Of a DNA stretch of 64,000 nucleotides, positions 43,038-51,385 are shown in pieces. The stretch is from Streptomyces sp. SID13031 (GTDB lineage: Bacteria; Actinomycetota; Actinomycetes; Propionibacteriales; Kribbellaceae), in NCBI RefSeq assembly GCF_010548305.1, contig NZ_JAAGLV010000011.1:62001-126000 (forward strand), read 5' to 3'. The notes under the pieces are model-generated. The model worked only from the letters and a program-made list of their open reading frames with translations, did no database searches and was not told the origin of the DNA. Made by a program: the position numbers and the translations under genes. Each line of letters begins with the position of its first letter. Positions within the stretch are counted from its first letter, which is position 1.

Positions 43038-44351
43038 CTAACCGAACAGTTCGAACACGGGCTTCACGGACCGGACGGCCAGGTAGATGGTCAGCAGCCA
43101 GGCTGCGCCGCCGAGCAACAGCAACCATCTGGGGTACTCGTACCCGCGCAGCAGATCCTTGCGCTGCCATGCCACCCAGAGAAGCACACCGATCCCGACC
43201 GGGAGCAGCAACCCGTTGAAGGCGCCGGCGAAGACCAGCAGCTGGGTGGGCGCGGTGCCGATGGACAGGTAGATGACCGTGCTGACGGCGATGAACGCGA
43301 CCACGAGGATCGTCCGGGTCTTGTCCGTCGTCTTCGTCCGGGACGTCACGAAGGTGACCGTCGTGTACGACGCACCGATCACGCTGGTGATCGCCGCCGC
43401 CCAGAGCACCACCCCGAAGGCCCGCAACCCGAACTCGCCGGCCGCGTGCTGGAACGCCGAGGCGGCCGGGTTCTTGGGGTCGAGCGCCTGGCCGCCCGCC
43501 ACGACGCCCAGCACGGCCAGGAACAGCACGATCCGCATCACGCCGGTGATCAGGATGCCGGTGATCGAGCCGCGGGTGATGTCGCGGAGGTGCTGTGGCC
43601 CGGAGACGCCCGAGTCGAGCAACCGGTGCGCGCCGGCGTACACGATGTAGCCGCCGATGGTGCCGCCGATCAGGGTGGTGATCGACAGGAACTGGACCTG
43701 GTCGGGCAGCACCACGTTCTTCAGCGCCGTCCCGACCGGTGGGCTCGACGTGATCGCGATGTAGGTGGTGAGCAGGATCATCAGCGCGCCGAGGACGAGC
43801 ACCACCCGGTCCATCGCCATCCCCGCGCGCTTGGACAAGAAGATGCCGATGGCGATCAATGCGGAGAGGGCGCCGCCGAGCTTGGGATCGAGGCCGAGCA
43901 TCGCGTCCAGGCCGAGGCCGGTACCGGAGACGTTGCCGATGTTGAAGACCAGCCCGCCGACGAACAGCAGCGCGGCCATCGCGTAGCCGAGCCCGGGGGC
44001 GACCAGGTTGCCGAGCTCCTGGGCGCGCCGGCCGGAGACGCCGATCACCCGCCAGACGTTCAGCTGCAGTGCGATGTCGACCAGGATCGACAGGGCGATC
44101 GCGAATGCGAACGCGGCGCCGAGGGAGACCGTGAAGGTCGTCGTCTGGGTGATGAACCCGGGCCCGATGGCCGAGGTGGCCATCAGGAACATCGCGCCGA
44201 TCAGCGTCGACTTGGTGCTCGCCTTCATCGCGGTCTCGGGCGTTTTCCTGCCCGCCGCGGGCGGCAACTGCCGGCTGCTGCCATGGCCCGTACTGCGGGT
44301 CGGCTGCCGTCGGACGGGCTTCGAGGTCGGTTTCGTGGGTGGCTTCGACAT
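43038..44351 (-). CDS. Nramp-like transporter linked to pxpABC
   Basis: 437 residues with about 11 membrane helices after a basic, Pro/Thr-rich cytoplasmic N-terminus of about 42 residues. It belongs to the Nramp-like group often found beside pxpABC (YcsG type). The metal-binding DPGN of true Nramp helix 1 is replaced by SAIGPGFITQTT, so it may carry an organic substrate such as 5-oxoproline instead of a metal; that is inference. AGGAG 8 bases before ATG 44351 supports the long form; ATG 44228 is an alternative. Confidence 0.85.
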   Translation of the reverse strand: MSKPPTKPTSKPVRRQPTRSTGHGSSRQLPPAAGRKTPETAMKASTKSTLIGAMFLMATSAIGPGFITQTTTFTVSLGAAFAFAIALSILVDIALQLNVWRVIGVSGRRAQELGNLVAPGLGYAMAALLFVGGLVFNIGNVSGTGLGLDAMLGLDPKLGGALSALIAIGIFLSKRAGMAMDRVVLVLGALMILLTTYIAITSSPPVGTALKNVVLPDQVQFLSITTLIGGTIGGYIVYAGAHRLLDSGVSGPQHLRDITRGSITGILITGVMRIVLFLAVLGVVAGGQALDPKNPAASAFQHAAGEFGLRAFGVVLWAAAITSVIGASYTTVTFVTSRTKTTDKTRTILVVAFIAVSTVIYLSIGTAPTQLLVFAGAFNGLLLPVGIGVLLWVAWQRKDLLRGYEYPRWLLLLGGAAWLLTIYLAVRSVKPVFELFG

Positions 44352-44443
44352 GGCGGTGCTCCTGGATCTTCAGAAAGCTTTCGGTCGGTCTCCTGCAGAC
44401 GGTCGGTAGGTGTCTGAACGCCGTGAGTGATTTGAGAGTAGAG

Positions 44444-44456
44444 ATTGTTCAACAAT
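44444..44456. promoter_or_regulatory. Candidate GntR operator
   Basis: ATTGTTCAACAAT is a perfect 13-base palindrome in the divergent region between the Nramp-like gene and gntR. AT-rich palindromes with a single central base are typical FCD-type GntR sites. A related half site, TTGTTCA, recurs at 44469-44475. Confidence 0.6.
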
Positions 44457-44518
44457 CCTGCAAGACTCTTGTTCATCGAAATTTCCCACCGTGCCTGGGA
44501 GTGAGCGATGATGCAGAG

Positions 44519-45247
44519 ATGTCCATCAGTCAGCGCAGCGACGACGACGGCCGGCAGGCCTGGCTCCGGGGTGTCGCCGCCGACGTGGCCCGCCAGGACC
44601 GGAGCAGCTCGGCCGAGCGCGCGGCGAACATCCTCCGCCGCAGCATCACCGAGGGAGCCCTGCGCCCCGGCGCCCAGCTGTCTGAGGTCGAGCTCACCGA
44701 GGTCCTCGACGTCAGCCGGAACACGCTGCGCGAGGCCTTCCGCCTGCTCACCCACGAAGGACTGCTGGTCTACAAGCTGCACCGCGGCGTGTTCGTGCCC
44801 GAGCTGGACGAGCGCGATGTGGTCGACCTCTACCGCCTCCGCCGCGTCCTGGAGGTCGATGTCCTCCGTGGGCTCACCCACCGCACCCCCGAGCTTCCCG
44901 ACGAGCGGCTCGCGCCGCTGCGAGCCGAGGTCGAGGCCGCCGAGGCCGCTGCGGTCGACGGCCGCTGGGCAGCGGTCGGTACAGCGAACATGCAGTTCCA
45001 CCGCCACCTCATCGGCCTCGCCGACAGTCACCGGCTCGACGACATCACCGGCCGCCTGCTCGCCGAGCTCCGCCTGCTCTTCCACGTCATCGCCACCCCG
45101 CAGGAGCTGCACGAGCCGTACATCGCCCGCAACCGGGGCATCTACCAACTCCTCTGGGAGCGCAAGTACGAAGGGGCCGCCAACCAGCTCCAGGTCTACT
45201 TGCTCGACTCGGAGCAAGGTCTGCTGGACGCCTTCAAAGCGAGGTGA
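44519..45247 (+). CDS. GntR-family regulator, FCD subgroup
   Basis: 242 residues from ATG 44519. The winged HTH is LSEVELTEVLDVSRNTLREA, then FRLLTHEGLL. The FCD domain follows, with metal-ligand-like residues in MQFHRHLIGLADSH. It is divergent from the transporter-pxpABC operon and is the first gene before DUF1445 and the M24 peptidase, so it probably represses both sides until a proline- or glutamate-derived ligand is present. The start is uncertain: GTG 44501 is in frame and no clear ribosome site is seen. Confidence 0.87.
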   Translation: MSISQRSDDDGRQAWLRGVAADVARQDRSSSAERAANILRRSITEGALRPGAQLSEVELTEVLDVSRNTLREAFRLLTHEGLLVYKLHRGVFVPELDERDVVDLYRLRRVLEVDVLRGLTHRTPELPDERLAPLRAEVEAAEAAAVDGRWAAVGTANMQFHRHLIGLADSHRLDDITGRLLAELRLLFHVIATPQELHEPYIARNRGIYQLLWERKYEGAANQLQVYLLDSEQGLLDAFKAR

Positions 45248-45250
45248 CGC

Positions 45251-46021
45251 GTGCTGACCCCGGCCGACGCGCGAGCGCAGTACCGGGCCGGGCTGGTCGC
45301 GCCGACCTCGGGACACGCACCGGGCTTCACACAGGCGAACCTGGTCGTCCTGCCGCGCGACTGGGCCTACGACATGCTGCTGTTCGGCCAGCGCAACCCG
45401 AAACCGGTGCCACTGCTCGACGTCACCGACGCAGGATCGACCAGTACTACGCTTGCGCCCGGCGCTGACCTGCGCACCGACCTCCCGCAGTACCGGGTCT
45501 GGCGGGATGGCGAGCTGGTCGATGAGCCCGCCGAGGTGGTCGACCTCTGGCGCGATGATCTGGTCAGCTTCCTGATCGGGTGCAGTTTCAGCTTCGAACG
45601 CGCGCTGCTCGACGCGGGGGTCCCGGTCCGCAACATCGAGCAGGGCCGGAACGTGTCGATGTACCGGACGAATCGCGAGTGCCGTCCGGCGGGGCGGCTG
45701 AGCGGTCCGCTGGTGGTGTCGATGCGGCCGATTCCGGCCAGTCTGGTGGCGACGGCAGTACAGGTGACCGTGCGGATGCCGCGGGTCCATGGGGCGCCCG
45801 TGCACGTGGGTTCGCCCGAGGCGCTGGGCATCGTAGACAATGCACAGCCGGACTTCGGGGACCCGGTCGAAGCGGAGCCAGGTGATGTTCCTGTTTATTG
45901 GGCTTGCGGAGTGACACCCCAAGCTGCGTTGATTGCTTCTAGGCCCCCCTTCGCGATCACACATGCCCCTGGGCACATGTTCGTGACGGACGTGCCCGAT
46001 GCCGTCTATCGCGAGCCCTGA
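45251..46021 (+). CDS. DUF1445 (UPF0317) family protein, D-glutamate cyclase-related
   Basis: 256 residues from GTG 45251, 3 bases after gnt[41 protein letters not shown] and [14 protein letters not shown] are typical of the family (annotated as putative hydro-lyase). The family includes part of the mitochondrial D-glutamate cyclase, which forms 5-oxo-D-proline. Its place beside pxpABC makes a 5-oxoproline-related reaction plausible, but no bacterial activity is assumed here. Confidence 0.85.
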   Translation: MLTPADARAQYRAGLVAPTSGHAPGFTQANLVVLPRDWAYDMLLFGQRNPKPVPLLDVTDAGSTSTTLAPGADLRTDLPQYRVWRDGELVDEPAEVVDLWRDDLVSFLIGCSFSFERALLDAGVPVRNIEQGRNVSMYRTNRECRPAGRLSGPLVVSMRPIPASLVATAVQVTVRMPRVHGAPVHVGSPEALGIVDNAQPDFGDPVEAEPGDVPVYWACGVTPQAALIASRPPFAITHAPGHMFVTDVPDAVYREP

Positions 46022-46031
46022 GGGGGAGCAG

Positions 46032-47456
46032 ATGAGTGAAGACCGGACTGAAGAGCAGCGGAAGTCCTACCGGCCGATCGACGCGGCCGGGTTCCGGGCG
46101 TCGATCGCGCGGGACTGGGGCCCGGTCGACCGGTCGGTGGTGTTGCCGGACGGGCTGGCCGACGCTGCGGCGGAGCACCGGCGCAAGCTGAGTGCCGCGC
46201 TGCCCGGCCGCCGGATCGCGGTGGCCGCCGGTCGCGCGCCGGTCCGGTCGAACGACACCGACTACAAGTTCCGCGCGGACAGCGACTTCGTCTGGCTCAC
46301 CGGTTGCCAGGCCGAGGGCGCGGTCCTGGTCATCTCGGCCGACGGCGACGCGACCCTCTACCTACGCGAGACGGCCGGCCCCGGCGAGGCCGACTTCTTC
46401 GCGAACGCGCGGGACGGCGAGCTGTGGATCGGGCCGGTACCAGGCCTGAAGGACTGGGCCGACGCGTTGCAGCTGCCGTGCCGCCCGATCGAGGAGTTGC
46501 CGGCCGCCGCGCGCGGCGCAGTGCCGGCGATGATGACGACCCACGGCGTGGAGCCGCTGCTCGACGCGTTGGTGGGTGGCAATTCGTCGAACACGCAGGA
46601 GCTCAGGCAGTCGCTGGCCGAGCTCCGCCGGATCAAGGACGACTGGGAGCTCGACCAACTGCGCGAGGCCGTCGCCGCGAGCGTGCTCGCCTTCGCCGAC
46701 GTCGCGCGCGAGCTTCCCGAGGCCGTCCGCGGTGGCGGCGAACGCTGGCTGGAAGGCACCTTCGACCGCCGCGCCCGGACCGCGGGCAACGGGCCCGGCT
46801 ATGCGTCAATAGTTGCTGCGGGCAACCATGGCCCGGTGCTGCACTGGGTCCGCAACGACGGCGCGGTCCGCGAGGGCGACGTGATCCTGCTCGACGCCGG
46901 CGTGGAGACGCGCACCCTCTACACGGCTGACGTGACCCGGACCTTCCCGGTGACGGGCGAGTACACCCCGGCGCAGCGCCAGGTGCACGACCTGGTCCAC
47001 AAGGCGCACGTCGCGGCCTTGGATGTCGTCCGGCCCGGTTCGCCGTACCGGGCCTTCCAGTACGAGGCGATGCGGGTGCTGATCGAGGGCCTGCAGGACT
47101 GGGGTGTCCTCGACGTCTCGCTCGACGAGGCGCTCGGGCCGGACGGGCAGCAGCACCGCCGGTACGTGGTCTGCGGGCTCGGCCACTACATCGGCCTCGA
47201 TGTCCACGACTGCGACGCCGCCCGCCCGGAGACCTACTTCGCCGCCGACCTCGACGTCGGGATGGCGCTCGCGGTCGAGCCGGGGCTGTACTTCCACCCC
47301 AACGACGAGACCATCCCGCCCGAGCTGCGCGGTATCGGCATCCGGATCGAGGACAACGTGGTGGTCCACTCCGACCGCCTCGAGATCCTCACCGAGGCCC
47401 TCCCGATCACCACCGACGGCCTGGAGGCGTGGACCCGCAGTCACCTCCCGAAGTGA
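46032..47456 (+). CDS. M24B aminopeptidase P-type peptidase (Xaa-Pro)
   Basis: 474 residues. The N-terminal domain has YKFRADSDFVWLTGCQ. The pita-bread catalytic domain shows all five metal ligands: Asp in LLDAGVET, Asp in YTADVTRTF, His in CGLGHYIGLDVHD, Glu in AVEPGLYF and Glu in GIRIEDNV. It removes N-terminal residues before proline, which would feed proline/hydroxyproline peptides into the pathways encoded nearby. AGGGGGAG precedes ATG 46032. Confidence 0.92.
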   Translation: MSEDRTEEQRKSYRPIDAAGFRASIARDWGPVDRSVVLPDGLADAAAEHRRKLSAALPGRRIAVAAGRAPVRSNDTDYKFRADSDFVWLTGCQAEGAVLVISADGDATLYLRETAGPGEADFFANARDGELWIGPVPGLKDWADALQLPCRPIEELPAAARGAVPAMMTTHGVEPLLDALVGGNSSNTQELRQSLAELRRIKDDWELDQLREAVAASVLAFADVARELPEAVRGGGERWLEGTFDRRARTAGNGPGYASIVAAGNHGPVLHWVRNDGAVREGDVILLDAGVETRTLYTADVTRTFPVTGEYTPAQRQVHDLVHKAHVAALDVVRPGSPYRAFQYEAMRVLIEGLQDWGVLDVSLDEALGPDGQQHRRYVVCGLGHYIGLDVHDCDAARPETYFAADLDVGMALAVEPGLYFHPNDETIPPELRGIGIRIEDNVVVHSDRLEILTEALPITTDGLEAWTRSHLPK

Positions 47457-47481
47457 GCCGCCCCTTGCGTACCGTGAGGGT

Positions 47482-48048
47482 ATGAAGCTGATCGGCTGGG
47501 GAGTCCTGGTCATCCTGCTGGACTTCCACTACCAGGGCGTCGATCTGATCGTCGACCTGGCCGGCTGGATCATGCTGTACGTCGGGCTGCGCCGGATCTG
47601 GCGACTCGACAACGCCTTCCGGGTGGCGACGGGGTTCGCCTTTGTCGGCGCGGTCGCGTCGATCCCTGAGCTGTTGCCGTTGTTCGGCGGCCCCGCCTTC
47701 GTCGGCGGTGAGGCCCGGTTGGCGCTGCTCATCTTCGTGGGTGGAGCGGTGATCATCCTGACCTGTACCGGCCTGATGCGGGTGGCCGACCAGGCCGGCG
47801 ACCGGTCGCTGGAGAGCCGGGCGCGGTGGTTGCGCGGTACGGAGGCGGTCTCGGTCGTGGTGAGCCTTCTCATCGGGCCGCGGCAGGCCATCGTGATGGG
47901 TGGTGGCGATCCGGTCGGGGGTGTCGTCGGGCTGTTGGCCTTCTTGTCGCTCGGGCTGGCCTTCGTCGCGGTCGTCTGGTTCGTGCTGCTGATGTTCTCG
48001 CAGAGCGTGGTGAACCCGACGACCGTCCGTAGTCAAGCAATCACTTAA
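47482..48048 (+). CDS. Integral membrane protein, unknown function
   Basis: 188 residues with about five hydrophobic segments, starting MKLIGWGVLVILLDFHYQGV and ending in a final helix LAFVAVVWFVLLMFSQSV. No family recognised. It follows the peptidase by 25 bases and could share its transcript. GTGAGGG precedes ATG 47482. Confidence 0.72.
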   Translation: MKLIGWGVLVILLDFHYQGVDLIVDLAGWIMLYVGLRRIWRLDNAFRVATGFAFVGAVASIPELLPLFGGPAFVGGEARLALLIFVGGAVIILTCTGLMRVADQAGDRSLESRARWLRGTEAVSVVVSLLIGPRQAIVMGGGDPVGGVVGLLAFLSLGLAFVAVVWFVLLMFSQSVVNPTTVRSQAIT

Positions 48049-48115
48049 AATAATTTGGTCACCTGCGGTAACGCCGGGCCCTCCAGCACGATGTAAGGAG
48101 CGGGGGAGGGTCAAT

Positions 48116-48164
48116 CTCGGCCTGGTGCGTGGCAGTGGGGGGCCGCGGCTACGCACCGGCCGAG
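48116..48164. repeat. Stem-loop with 14-bp stem upstream of a small gene
   Basis: CTCGGCCTGGTGCGT pairs with ACGCACCGGCCGAG (one bulged base). It lies 67 bases after one stop and 64 bases before ATG 48228 in a G-rich leader. It may be a terminator without a U-tract or a leader structure. Confidence 0.5.
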
Positions 48165-48227
48165 CTGGCCCCGAGTGGGAACCCGGGGGGGATCCCATGG
48201 TTTTGATTGCACGGGGGGATTTACGTG

Positions 48228-48464
48228 ATGAACCTGCGAGTGCGGGTAGTGCACTGCGCGTGCGCCGGAGAGCACCACTGGTACGCCGATATCGACGACA
48301 CGGACGATCCGCAGCCCGACGATCCCTACTGGTTCGTCGATCGCTGCGGAAGCCAGTCCGAAGCTCTCGAGCTCGCCTGCGCCCAGCTCCTCGAGCTGTC
48401 CGGCGAGGTGCTGGAAGCCGACTCCCTGACCCGCGTCCAGGAAGCCCGCCTCGTCCGCGTCTGA
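48228..48464 (+). CDS. Small acidic protein, unknown function
   Basis: 78 residues. RVVHCACAGEHHWYADIDDT and WFVDRCGSQSEAL give a Cys/His cluster (three Cys, three His) that could bind zinc; the C-terminal half is helical. No family recognised. GGGGGG lies 8 bases before ATG 48228. Confidence 0.55.
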   Translation: MNLRVRVVHCACAGEHHWYADIDDTDDPQPDDPYWFVDRCGSQSEALELACAQLLELSGEVLEADSLTRVQEARLVRV

Positions 48465-48524
48465 TTCAGCCGGTCGGCTGTACTGCGGCGTCCCTTTGGG
48501 GGACTTGTTAGGGTCGGTGGCCTG

Positions 48525-48857
48525 ATGACTGAGACGACGACCGCCGTAGACGCTCCCGCCGGATCGAAGCACGCGACGGTGTTCCGCGTGGTGGCGATCG
48601 CCGAGGCGCTGTCCTGGACCGGCCTGCTGATCGGGATGCTGTTCAAGTACGTGCTGTCCGACAACGAGATCGGCGTGAAGATCTTCGGCCCGGTGCACGG
48701 CGCGATCTTCATCAGCTACGTGATCACCGTCCTCGCGGTCCGCAAACCGCTGCGCTGGAGCATCCCGGTCACGCTGGCGGCGCTCGCGGCCAGCATCCCC
48801 CCGCTGTTCACCTGGTTCTTCGAGCTTTGGGCCCAGCGCACCAACCGGCTGTCCTGA
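48525..48857 (+). CDS. DUF3817 membrane protein
   Basis: 110 residues with three predicted helices. FRVVAIAEALSWTGLLIGM, VKIFGPVHGAIFISYV and PLFTWFFELWA are typical of DUF3817, which is widespread in actinomycetes and of unknown role. It ends 80 bases before the glycine riboswitch. Confidence 0.83.
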   Translation: MTETTTAVDAPAGSKHATVFRVVAIAEALSWTGLLIGMLFKYVLSDNEIGVKIFGPVHGAIFISYVITVLAVRKPLRWSIPVTLAALAASIPPLFTWFFELWAQRTNRLS

Positions 48858-48937
48858 GTTCACCCGCTACCGGATTGACGCGCGCCGTCGGTCCGCCGTA
48901 CCGTCGCGGCGAGTGATGAAAGCAGCAGCCGCATGAA

Positions 48938-49045
48938 CCCGTGCGGGAGAGACCCGGGCCTGACCCGGGCGCCGTAGGAGCAACTCTCCCCAAGAATCTC
49001 TCAGGCACCTTCACCGTACGGGCGAGGCACCTCTGGAAGGCACAC
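48938..49045 (+). ncRNA. Glycine riboswitch (gcvT motif)
   Basis: Conserved elements occur in order: CGGGAGAGACC, GCGCCGTAGGAGCAA, CTCTCCCC, AATCTCTCAGGCA, CACCGTACGGGCGAGG and CTCTGGAAGGCA. One aptamer is visible. The coding sequence of L-serine ammonia-lyase starts 58 bases later, with a ribosome site (CAGGAGG) in between, so glycine probably raises expression of the enzyme. Aptamer ends are approximate. Confidence 0.87.
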
Positions 49046-49103
49046 TGCCTGACAGAGCGGGGAGGCATACCAATCGGTCAGTGACGACCAGGAGGCCTCC
49101 AGC

Positions 49104-50477
49104 ATGGCGATCAGCGTTTTCGACCTGTTCAGTATCGGGATCGGCCCGTCGAGTTCCCACACCGTGGGACCGATGCGAGCCGCCCGCACCTTCGCTCTCG
49201 GCCTGGCCGACGACGGCTTGCTCGACCGTACTGCGGCCGTGGAGTCGCAGCTGTTCGGGTCGCTCGGGGCCACCGGCCACGGGCACGGCAGCAACAAGGC
49301 GGTCATCCTCGGTCTGGAGGGTGAGGACCCGGAGACGGTCGACACCCGCACGGTCGAGAGCCGGGTCGCCGCGGTCCGCGAGGCGGGCCGGCTACGGCTG
49401 GCCGGGCAGCACGAGATCGTCTTCGACGAGAACAGCCAGCTCATCATGCACCGGCGCAAAGCGCTGCCGTACCACCCGAACGGGATGACCTTCCTGGCCC
49501 GCTCGGCCGACGGCGCAGTACTGCGGGAGCGTACCTACTACTCGGTCGGTGGCGGTTTCGTCGTCGACGAGAACGCCGCGGCCGGCGATCGGATCGTCGC
49601 GGACCGGACACCGCTCAAGTACCCGTTCCTCTCCGGTAACGCGCTGCTCGACCGGTGCCGCGAGTCGGGGCTGCCGATCAGCGAGGTGATGCTCGCCAAC
49701 GAGCTGGCCTGGCGGACCGAGCCCGAGATCCGCGAGGGCCTGCTGCACATCTGGCAGGTGATGCAGGACTGCGTCGACGAGGGTTGCGAGACCGAGGGCA
49801 CGCTGCCGGGCGGGCTGAAGGTGCCGCGCCGGGCGCACGCGCTGCACCGCAAGCTGAGCAACGACAAGTGGTCGGTGGATCCGCTGAAAGTGATGGACTG
49901 GGTCAACCTGTTCGCGCTCGCGGTGAACGAGCAGAACGCGTCCGGCGGCCGGATCGTCACCGCCCCGACGAATGGTGCCGCGGGCATCATTCCGGCGGTA
50001 CTGCACTACTACCGCCGATTCGTGCCGGGGGCAACGGAGGACGGCGTGGTCCGGTTCCTGCTCGCGGCCGCGGCGATCGGCGTTCTGTACAAGGAGAACG
50101 CGTCCATCTCCGGCGCCGAGGTCGGCTGCCAGGGCGAGGTCGGTTCGGCCTGCTCGATGGCGGCCGCGGGGCTGTGCGAAGTACTGGGCGGCACACCCGA
50201 GCAGGTGGAGAACGCGGCCGAGATCGCGATGGAACACAACCTCGGGCTGACCTGCGACCCGGTCGGCGGGCTGGTCCAGATCCCCTGTATCGAGCGCAAC
50301 GCGATGGCGTCGATGAAGGCGATCAACGCGGCCCGGATGGCGATGCACGGCGACGGGGTGCACGTCGTCTCGCTCGACAAGGTGATCAAGACGATGCGCG
50401 AGACCGGCGCCGACATGAAGGTCAAGTACAAGGAGACGTCACGAGGCGGCCTGGCCGTGAACGTGATCGAGTGCTGA
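49104..50477 (+). CDS. sdaA: L-serine ammonia-lyase (iron-sulfur, single chain)
   Basis: 457 residues. The start [20 protein letters not shown] is the family's beta-domain signature; [18 protein letters not shown] and [20 protein letters not shown] carry the alpha-domain active site. Cys in [18 protein letters not shown] and QIPCIERN are candidate [4Fe-4S] ligands. It deaminates L-serine to pyruvate. A glycine riboswitch upstream links it to glycine excess, which reaches serine through serine hydroxymethyltransferase. Confidence 0.95.
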   Translation: MAISVFDLFSIGIGPSSSHTVGPMRAARTFALGLADDGLLDRTAAVESQLFGSLGATGHGHGSNKAVILGLEGEDPETVDTRTVESRVAAVREAGRLRLAGQHEIVFDENSQLIMHRRKALPYHPNGMTFLARSADGAVLRERTYYSVGGGFVVDENAAAGDRIVADRTPLKYPFLSGNALLDRCRESGLPISEVMLANELAWRTEPEIREGLLHIWQVMQDCVDEGCETEGTLPGGLKVPRRAHALHRKLSNDKWSVDPLKVMDWVNLFALAVNEQNASGGRIVTAPTNGAAGIIPAVLHYYRRFVPGATEDGVVRFLLAAAAIGVLYKENASISGAEVGCQGEVGSACSMAAAGLCEVLGGTPEQVENAAEIAMEHNLGLTCDPVGGLVQIPCIERNAMASMKAINAARMAMHGDGVHVVSLDKVIKTMRETGADMKVKYKETSRGGLAVNVIEC

Positions 50478-50582
50478 CGGATCCTCGACGTGCGCATTGT
50501 GGCCCAGCCCGGGCAAGGTGATGACCGGATCGCTTAGTGCGGTCAGGTCGGCGTCGTTGTTCATCGGGTCCAGCTCACCACG

Positions 50583-51133
50583 GGCCTGCCCGCAGGCGCC
50601 CGGCGACGAGCGCCTGGGCTCCGTCGGGAAGAGCTGGCCCAGCTTGCCGGGTTGTCGGTGGACTACATCCTCCGGCTCGAGCAGGGCCGGTCGTCCGCGC
50701 CGTCTGTCCAGGTGTTGACGGCGCTGGCCCGGGCGTTGCGGCTGAGCGACGCCGAGCGCGACCATTTGTTCGTCCTGGCCGGGTGGCGCAGACCCCTGAG
50801 CAGGCGGCTGCTTTCACCCGGGCGATGGTCACCGATCTCCGCGCGGCCACCGCGCGCTACCCGAACGACGCCGACCTCCGCGCCCTGATCCAGGAGCTCC
50901 GCACCTGCAGCGCCCGCTTCGCCGGCCTCTGGGACGACCACGTGGTCGGCTTCCACGAGTCCAACACCAAAACGATCAACCACCCGGAACTGGGCCCGAT
51001 GCTCCTCGACTGCGACATCCTCACGGCCCCCGGCAGCGACCTCCGCCTGGTCGTCTACACAGCCCCACCCGATTCCGAAGCCGCCGAAAAACTCCGCCTC
51101 CTCTCGGTGATCGGCCTGCAATCCCTCACCTGA
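50583..51133 (+). pseudogene. Broken XRE/MmyB-type regulator
   Basis: The HTH part reads GLPAGARRRAPGLRREELAQ through SVDYILRLEQGRSSAPSVQV to FVLAGWR in one frame. At about 50787-50791 the match jumps to another frame and continues TPEQAAAFTRAMVTDLRAAT to GSDLRLVVYTAPPDSEAAEK, the end of the MmyB-like ligand domain. About 100 residues in the middle are missing and the frame has shifted. The N-terminus is also lost: an in-frame TAG lies at 50535-50537. So this is a deleted, non-functional gene. Confidence 0.8.
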
Positions 51134-51385
51134 CCACTCGTGGTTAGCGGTCGCCGACACCTCGCAGATCCGGCGGCTGAGGTTCCAGGTGCCGGAGGTC
51201 GGTACCGAGATCCTGACGATCTTTGATCCTCACACGGAGGGCGCCGTTGCTCATCGGGGCGTCATGGTGACTCGGTGTTGCCGGATTTGGCGATCTTTGT
51301 GCCGGCCGGACGATCTTTCGGTGAACAACATTCCACGGTCTGTTTGAAATGAGGTGAAGCGCGTAGCCTCCGAATTCGAGGCTTG

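Noticed and set aside
42262-43170. Longer 302-codon start for pxpA
   Set aside because: The extra 52 residues overlap the transporter 3' end and lack family similarity, while MDLNADLGEGFG at 43014 is the conserved start.
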